From Flectonema sp. DT1601 (taxonomy: Eukaryota > Euglenozoa > Diplonemea > Diplonemida > Diplonemidae), in assembly GCA_964019425.1 (NCBI GenBank), contig OZ025863.1:62001-126000 (forward strand): 64,000 nucleotides of DNA, in the 5' to 3' direction. Both the position numbers and the translations under genes were made by a program. The notes below the pieces were generated by a model. That model was given only the letters and a program-made list of their open reading frames with translations, was not told where the DNA came from and searched no databases. Of this stretch, positions 58,438 through 64,000 are shown piece after piece; the first letter of the stretch is position 1, and each line of letters opens with the position of its first letter.

Positions 58438-59364
58438 ATGGAAAGACAGGATAATAAGATAGTTACAACATACTATCTCACTCCACCTAGAACAACAACA
58501 CCTGTAATAGTTGCAACTAATGCTACCACACCTGTAACAATTACACGTATGAACAAAGAGGAAGCTATGCACACGGTAACAAGAGCCAATACAATAACGA
58601 TACTGGATGAGCAGGCAAAACCCACGGATCTCAGCAATACGAAACGCAGCAAGAAAATCAAGAAGATCTCTCGTAAGAAAGTTAAAAAAGGCAAGAATGA
58701 TAAAAAGTTGATCAAGATTACTGACACTTCTAAAACACAGGGACCGACAACAATAACTTGCACGACAGATCAAATAATCAATGCGATTAAAACCACTACG
58801 AAAAATGATACCTGCGCCAACACATCTGATAATGGCAATACGGATGAGACATCAAAGAAGAACAAGAACTCATGCATTACGCCACCTATCACACCGCCAC
58901 AAAGATCTATAGAACCGACATATGTAGACACAGATAATATCAAGAGAATATGTCGATACTGTGGGAAGACTAAAAAATCGATTATTTATCATTTAACCAA
59001 ATGTTCATTGTTCAAAGCTTCAAAGGACTATCCGACTTATATAGATGAAGATGATAAGACGAGATATGAAGTTACAAATGAAAAGATTAATGAGAATAAT
59101 AAAGTTATCTCGGTAATCAAGGACAGAGAGACAACCAATATGCGATCTATCAAGAAAAGCGGCAAGTTAATAACACAAACGGTTCATGTCAAAAATCCGT
59201 CTGTAGAGGAAACGCCGACGAAAGTTAAAAACAAAAGATTAAATTCTCAAAGTCCGATACAAATAATTCAATTCAATAAATATCTGAACAATTCGTCTCG
59301 CTGTTACTCAATTTTTTTTAAGGCTTTGTTAACTTTTAAATACTACCAACGTGGTGCAGCGTAG
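58438..59364 (+). CDS. Zinc-finger ORF, possible N-terminal part of a non-LTR retroelement
   Basis: 308 residues, Thr/Lys/Asn-rich, with a basic cluster (KRSKKIKKISRKKVKKGK) and one CCHC-type finger (CRYCGKTKKSIIYHLTKC). R2 and NeSL-type retrotransposons carry such fingers in a variable N-terminal region that binds the target, and an R2-type C-terminus lies 3 kb downstream, so this could be a fragment of a related element. It could equally be an unrelated host protein. There is no reverse transcriptase after it; an LSU rRNA-like segment begins within about 30 bp of its stop. Confidence 0.45.
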   Translation: MERQDNKIVTTYYLTPPRTTTPVIVATNATTPVTITRMNKEEAMHTVTRANTITILDEQAKPTDLSNTKRSKKIKKISRKKVKKGKNDKKLIKITDTSKTQGPTTITCTTDQIINAIKTTTKNDTCANTSDNGNTDETSKKNKNSCITPPITPPQRSIEPTYVDTDNIKRICRYCGKTKKSIIYHLTKCSLFKASKDYPTYIDEDDKTRYEVTNEKINENNKVISVIKDRETTNMRSIKKSGKLITQTVHVKNPSVEETPTKVKNKRLNSQSPIQIIQFNKYLNNSSRCYSIFFKALLTFKYYQRGAA

Positions 59365-59389
59365 CAACGCAATGATGCCCTCAAGGTTT

Positions 59390-59840
59390 GTTATTTGCCA
59401 AATCATCGTTAGGGTTAAGCGTAATTAAGGTAAAGAGTATGCTGACAGGTGAGTGATGACTGCAACCGACAACATGCAAGTTAGTGATTCGAACGGCCCA
59501 ATTTTTTCGTTCAGCTTTTGGGGCCTGCAAACCCAGCCAAGCGTTCATTGCTTTTGATCCTTCAATGTCGGCTCTTCCTAGCCTAGACAAGCAGAATTGT
59601 CCAAGGGTTGGATAGTTCACCCACTAACAGGACCGTCGTGAGACAAGTTTTACCTACTGATGGGGAGAGACCCCTTGGCAGTGTAAGTCGACCACAATAC
59701 GGGGTAGTACGAGAGGAACTCCCGTTTCTAGTCCCTGGTATCTACGGTTCTCCGATCGGAGCCGTGATGCTACACAACACATCCGCAGTGACTGTGCTTG
59801 ACTATGTTAGCCTTTGAAGTAAGCCAGACTGGATCACTTA
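59390..59840 (+). pseudogene. Rearranged LSU (28S) rRNA 3' domain fragment
   Basis: It contains, in order, AGCGTTCATTG, AATGTCGGCTCTTCCTA, GTTCACCCACTAACAGG, ACCGTCGTGAGACAAG, CCTACTGATGG, GTAGTACGAGAGGAAC and a stretch near 59770-59835 matching the LSU 3' end (ATCCGC ... GCCT.T.AAGT). The GGGAACGTGAGCTGG segment is missing, and the part before 59538 is much shorter than in a normal LSU. It shares the host-specific stem AGACAAGCAGAATTGTC with the 29.4-kb fragment. Confidence 0.8.
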
Positions 59841-60180
59841 GTCACCTACTTTTTGATCGTGTTAGGGCTTGCGTCCAAAAGATTACAACAATAAGAATGT
59901 TTTTTTATGAACATTACAATTAAGTAACTACATCAATAGTTGACTAACTTACTTCTACACCATGATGAGAGAATAGAGGTTAACAGGACGATGGATTACT
60001 CTCTTATGTTAAAGTTAAGTTTAACTTAACTTAAGGAAGAATTGCGCGATGACAGAAGCTTCCAAGCGAGGTCCTAAGTCGAGTGGAAGTTTACACTATT
60101 GACCTTGAAGAACGACCCGCGTGTGAATTTGATGCAGGGTCTTTGTAAGGTACCAATGAGGTTCTGGTGTAAGACTTTCA
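59841..60180. other. No gene recognised
   Basis: Unique-looking A/T-rich DNA between the rRNA piece and the tRNA-like element. Nothing supported. Confidence 0.5.
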
Positions 60181-60189
60181 AACGATGTT

Positions 60190-60445
60190 GTTAGTCAGCA
60201 ACCTGCACTAAGCAATGTCTCAGAGAGACGAGTGTCCGAACGTGACAGAACGAATCAGCAGTACGGATACGACGCACGACGTCAGCGGCGGCGTTCCTGA
60301 CCGAACGGCCAGTGCAGACAGTGTACCTGTTGGTCACTGGGAAAAAAAAAAAAAAAAAAAAAAAAAAGACCCGACAGGGGTTCGAACCGCAGCCTAGCGA
60401 ATGCAAGTCTGCAATCATACCACTCGACAAATTGCGTTGTCTTCG
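60190..60445 (-). mobile_element. tRNA-like element (SINE or tRNA pseudogene)
   Basis: The minus strand reads GTCGAGTGGTATGATTGCAG (A-box-like D arm), an ACTTGCA loop, and GGTTCGAACCCC (a perfect B box), ending GTCGGGTC followed directly by a T25 run. The 5' acceptor strand that should pair with TCGGGTC is not in place, and the T-stem pairs poorly, so it is not a sound tRNA gene. A G/C-rich tail continues to about 60190. Confidence 0.5.
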
Positions 60446-60585
60446 ATTTTGCGGATTTAAACACATATCCAGGGGTCAAAAAAGTTACACAAGGCCGTGA
60501 CCGTAGTGTACGTTTCCCCAAACCTGGGGGTGGATCTGTAGGTTTTCCCTAAAAAAAATATTAAAAAAAAAAAATAAAAAAAAAG

Positions 60586-60690
60586 AATAAACAATGTTAT
60601 CATTGTTTTTTTTTATCGTTCGACTTTGTTGACTAATTTCTATTTTCCGTTTTTTTTCTTAAAAAATAAATAAAAAGAATTTAAAGGAAT
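60586..60690 (+). repeat. Isolated copy of the A-type tail repeat
   Basis: Starts ATAAACAATGTTATCATTG (a 7-bp stem hairpin) and continues TTATCGTTCGACTTTGT...CTATTTTCCG, the same as repeats at 61-64 kb. Confidence 0.8.
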
Positions 60691-60954
60691 TCGATAGAGT
60701 GGGAAGTAACGGACTGGGAGCTTTTGGCTCCTGCCCTATTCCCGATGTAAACTTTCTTTTTATTTTTTTTTTTTTTTTAACAGGCCCAGAGGGCGACAAT
60801 GACTGTTGCTGACCAAGGAATAATATTCAAATGAATTTTCGTTTCAGAGAAACGAACAGAATTAAGAGAGAGGCAGAGAGAAAAAAAAAAAAAAAAGAAA
60901 GAAAAGAAAAAAAAAATATGAAGAGGAAATAATCAAACATGAAAAAAATAAAAA

Positions 60955-62195
60955 AAAAATAAAATATAAATAAAAAACGTTGTATGAAAAAGGAAAAAAA
61001 AGAAAAAAAAAAAAAAAAAAGACCAGAAAAGGAAAGAGAAAATGAAAAGGTATAATATTATTGTGGGGATATGAGGATAGCAGGGAGATGCTCTTTTTTT
61101 TTTTTTTTTTTTTTTATTAAATCCTTTTAATTATTTTAAAGAAAAAACAATCAGTTTAGCGTCTTGACCAGGACGGAAAATAGAAAGTGATCGACATAGT
61201 CGATCGATAAAAAAACAATGATAACATTGTTTATTCTTTTTTTTTTTTTTTAAATTCTTATTATTTATTTTTTAAAGAAAAAAAAAACGGAAAATAAAAA
61301 TTAGTCGACAAAGTCGAACGATAAAAAAAAAAACAGTGATAACATTGTTTATTCTTTTTTTTTTTTGTTTTTTTTTTATATTCTTTTTTCTAATAAATTA
61401 ATAAAAAAAAGAATAAACAATGTTATCATTGTTTTTTTTTTATCGTTCGACTTTGTCGACTAATTTCTATTTTCCGTTTCTTTTCTTTAAAGAATAAATA
61501 AAAAGAATTTAAAATAAAAAAAAAAAATAAACAATGTTATCATTGTTTTTTTTATCGATCGACTATGTCGATTACTTTCTATTTTCCGTCCTGGTCAAGA
61601 CGCTAAACTGATTGTTTTTATTTCAAAATTAATAAAAAAGAATATAAAAAAAAAAAAAAAAAAATAAACAATGTTATCATTGTTTTTTTTTTATCGTTCG
61701 ACTTTGTCGACTAATTTCTATTTTCCGTTTCTTTTCTTTAAAGAATAAATAAAAAGAATTTAAAATAAAAAAAAAGAATAAACAATGTTATCATTGTTTT
61801 TTTTATCGATCGACTATGTCGATTACTTTCTATTTTCCGTCCTGGTCAAGACGCTAAACTGATTGTTTTTTCTTTAAAATAAGTAAAAGGAAATAAAAAA
61901 AAAAAAAAAAAAAAAAAAAAGAATAAACAATGTTATCATTGTTTTTTTTTTTTCTATCGATCGACTATGTCGATTAATCTCTATTTTCCGTCCTGGTCAA
62001 GACGCTAAACTGATTGTTTCCTTTTTTTAAATAATAAATAAAAAAAAAAAAAAAAAAAAAAAAAAGAGCATCTCCCTGCTATCCCTCATATCCCCACAAT
62101 AATATTATACCTTTTCATTTTCTCTTTCCTTTTCTGGTCTTTTTTTTTTTTTTTCTTTTTTTTCCTTTTTCATACAACGTTTTTTTTTATTTATA
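60955..62195. repeat. Imperfect inverted repeat, ~1.2 kb, centred near 61390
   Basis: The outer blocks 60976-61093 and 62066-62181 are reverse complements of each other (left AACGTTGTATG...GAGATGCTC, right GAGCATCTCC...CATACAACGTT) over about 115 bp. Moving inward, each arm carries B-type then A-type tail repeats in mirrored orientation; the right arm has additional copies. The arms meet in an A/T-rich centre. Confidence 0.85.
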
Positions 62196-62209
62196 TATAT
62201 GGTCACCGA

Positions 62210-63058
62210 TTGCGCGATCTACGTACTACTCGCCCCGATCTCCTTAAGCGTTTTGAAGTGGAAGCCACAGATGAACTACTGAACTCTTTGAATAATTTAC
62301 AAGTCCAAGGTCAGTGGAAGGAGTGGTCTAAATGTATGATAAACGACTTCACCTGGAATAAGGTACTTAGGGAGGGAAATCCTGCCTATATCTCATTTCA
62401 ACTGAAAGCGGTTACAAACACCCTCCCCTCACAAGATAATTTAAAGAGGTGGAACATCACCAATGTGGACCAAAATTGTGTTTTGTGTGGCAAAGTGAAT
62501 CCTACCCTCAGGCATGTCTTAACAGGCTGTCCTGTCTCTTTAACACAAGGGAGGTTCACGTGGCGTCACGACAGCGTTCTAAAACGCATTGTTATCTTCT
62601 TGGAAGAGTTGATAATAAAAGCCAACAAAAGAAAAGAAAACCTCCCGCCTCCCTCTCAAACTTTTTTAAAAACAGGGGAAAATAAACCCCTAGAAAGAAT
62701 TTCTAAAGAGACAGGCGAACTCTCACTAGCGAATGATTGGGTCATCCTCGACGATGTCGGTGATAACCGCCTAATTGTTCCTCTTGAAGTGTGCCATGTC
62801 TCGTCCTCTCTAAGACCAGACATTTTTATTTATTCTTTTTTTGCGAAAAGAGCACTGATTCTGGAGCTGACGTGTCCAAATGAAGATCGTTTCGAAACCT
62901 CTCATGTCTTAAAGGAAAAGAAATACCTAAAGCTAAGAGACTCGATCATCGCTAATGGCTTCGACTGTAACATTTTTACTATTGAAGTTGGCGTACGAGG
63001 AAACATCGACTATGTCGATCACTTTCTATTTTCCGTCCTGGTCAAGACGCTAAACTGA
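62210..63058 (+). mobile_element. R2-type non-LTR retrotransposon, C-terminal domain
   Basis: 282 codons without a stop. The CCHC motif CVLCGKVNPTLRHVLTGCP is followed by QGRFTWRHDSVLK, as in R2-like elements of animals, then the restriction-endonuclease-like domain: RPDIF, ALILELTCPNEDRF and LKEKKYLKL, and a family-like end FTIEVGVRGN. These nick the target DNA for priming. The reverse transcriptase is missing, so the copy is truncated at 5', right where the inverted-repeat arm ends. The first Met (62210) is just inside the break and not a true start. Confidence 0.85.
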
Positions 63059-63865
63059 TTGTTTTTTTTTTTCAAAATTAATAAAAAAGAATATTAAAAA
63101 AAATACAAAAAAAAAAAGAATAAACAATGTTATCATTGTTTTTTTTTTATCGTTCGACTTTGTCGACTAATTTCTATTTTCCGTTTTTTTTCTTTAAAAA
63201 ATAAATAAAAAGAATTTAAAATAAAAAAAAAGAATAAACAATGTTATCATTGTTTTTTTTTATCGATCGACTATGTCGATTACTTTCTATTTTCCGTCCT
63301 GGTCAAGACGCTAAACTGATTGTTTTTTTTTCAAAATAAAAAAAAATATTAAAAAAAAAAATAAAAAAAAAGAATAAACAATGTTATCATTGTTTTTTTT
63401 TTATCGTTCGACTTTGTCGACTAATTTCTATTTTCCGTTTTTTTTCTTTAAAAAATAAATAAAAAGAATTTAAAATAAAAAAAAAAAAGAATAAACAATG
63501 TTATCATTGTTTTTTTTATCGATCGACTATGTCGATTACTTTCTATTTTCCGTCCTGGTCAAGACGCTAAACTGATTGTTTTTTTTTCAAAATTAATAAA
63601 AAAGAATATAAAAAAAATAAAAAAAAAAAGAATAAACAATGTTATCATTGTTTTTTTTTATCGTTCGACTTTGTTGACTAATTTCTATTTTCCATTTTTT
63701 TTCTTTTTAAAAATAAATAAAAAGAATTAAAAAAAAAAAAAAAAAAAGAATAAACAATGTTATCATTGTTTTTTTTATCGATCGACTATGTCGATTACTT
63801 TCTATTTTCCGTCCTGGTCAGGACGCTAAACTGATTGTTTTTTCTTTAAAACAATTAAAAAGGTT
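63009..63865 (+). repeat. Tandem 3' tail made from the retroelement's own coding end
   Basis: The last codons and stop of the R2-type ORF (ATCGACTATGTCGATCACTT, CTATTTTCCGTCCTGGTCAA, GACGCTAAACTGATTG) recur downstream at about 63265, 63520 and 63780 as B-type repeats, alternating with A-type repeats (TTCGACTTTGTCGACTAATT...) that lack the CCTGGTCAAGACG part. All copies are joined by A/T-rich linkers and the hairpin AACAATGTTATCATTGTT. Confidence 0.9.
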
Positions 63866-63881
63866 TAAAAAAAAAAAAAAA

Positions 63882-63980
63882 AATGTCGACCAAATTCCTG
63901 ACGAGTTCCCGAAGAATGTAGCCTCTTACATGGAGACTGAAGACCTTGGTGAGCAGCTTCCTCCAGAGATGATGTATTAG
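63882..63980 (+). other. Short coding-like fragment at window edge
   Basis: Right after an A-run the frame reads NVDQIPDEFPKNVASYMETE...MMY and stop, 32 codons of protein-like composition with no Met at the front. It may be the end of an exon or another truncated element. Not recognised. Confidence 0.25.
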
Positions 63981-64000
63981 CAAACAGTCTCGTTTATCCC

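Noticed and set aside
60366-60440. A functional tRNA gene
   Set aside because: The B box is perfect, but the 5' acceptor strand is missing and the T-stem does not pair well, so I call it a tRNA-like element only.

Overview
The window is nuclear DNA of a unicellular eukaryote that builds motile cilia. The evidence is short GT-AG introns (about 41-100 bp), an alpha-tubulin with the acetylatable Lys40 and a C-terminal Tyr, a dynein regulatory complex subunit (DRC7/CCDC135 type), a radial-spoke-like RIIa/EF-hand protein, an AP-1 sigma adaptin and a glyoxylate-cycle isocitrate lyase. Intergenic DNA is full of long A or T homopolymers. I cannot fix the lineage from sequence alone.

Layout. (1) 1-2.2 kb: 3' part of a Mutator-like (MULE) transposase gene, + strand, readable as four exons. 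(2) 2.2-15.9 kb: four tandem 2.8-3.8 kb units, each with a nearly identical two-exon gene for a predicted P-loop NTPase with a possible restriction-endonuclease-like C-terminus (Crinkler/RHS-like architecture). The spacers carry a LINE endonuclease scrap (units 1-2) or a tRNA-like SINE (units 3-4). (3) 15.9-19.3 kb: a gene-poor patch with a duplicated scrap of the cyclase 5' end, a possible LTR-element fossil and short unassigned ORFs. (4) 19.4-48.3 kb: the host gene region: class III cyclase-like membrane protein, alpha-tubulin, two related ~70-residue proteins, isocitrate lyase, La-like protein, a one-exon NRPS-like/Pls-type protein, DRC7, AP-1 sigma, a PPR-like protein, the RIIa/EF-hand protein and an M3 peptidase. 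All of these, and the NTPase array, lie on the minus strand. (5) 48.3-49.4 kb: a MITE and a decayed LINE. (6) 49.7-57.5 kb: a ~250-copy 31-bp minisatellite with higher-order structure. (7) 57.5-64 kb: a repeat-rich zone with a zinc-finger ORF, a rearranged LSU rRNA piece, a tRNA-like element, a 1.2-kb imperfect inverted repeat and the C-terminal end of an R2-type non-LTR retrotransposon whose last codons were copied into a long tandem 3' tail.

The most unusual items are the tandem NTPase family with patchy divergence, a 310-bp tandem array that multiplies the last exon of DRC7, the R2-type element whose tail repeats its own coding end, and the tandem pair of small unrecognised proteins beside alpha-tubulin. 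Exon joins were inferred by eye from reading frame and splice consensus and have no transcript support here.
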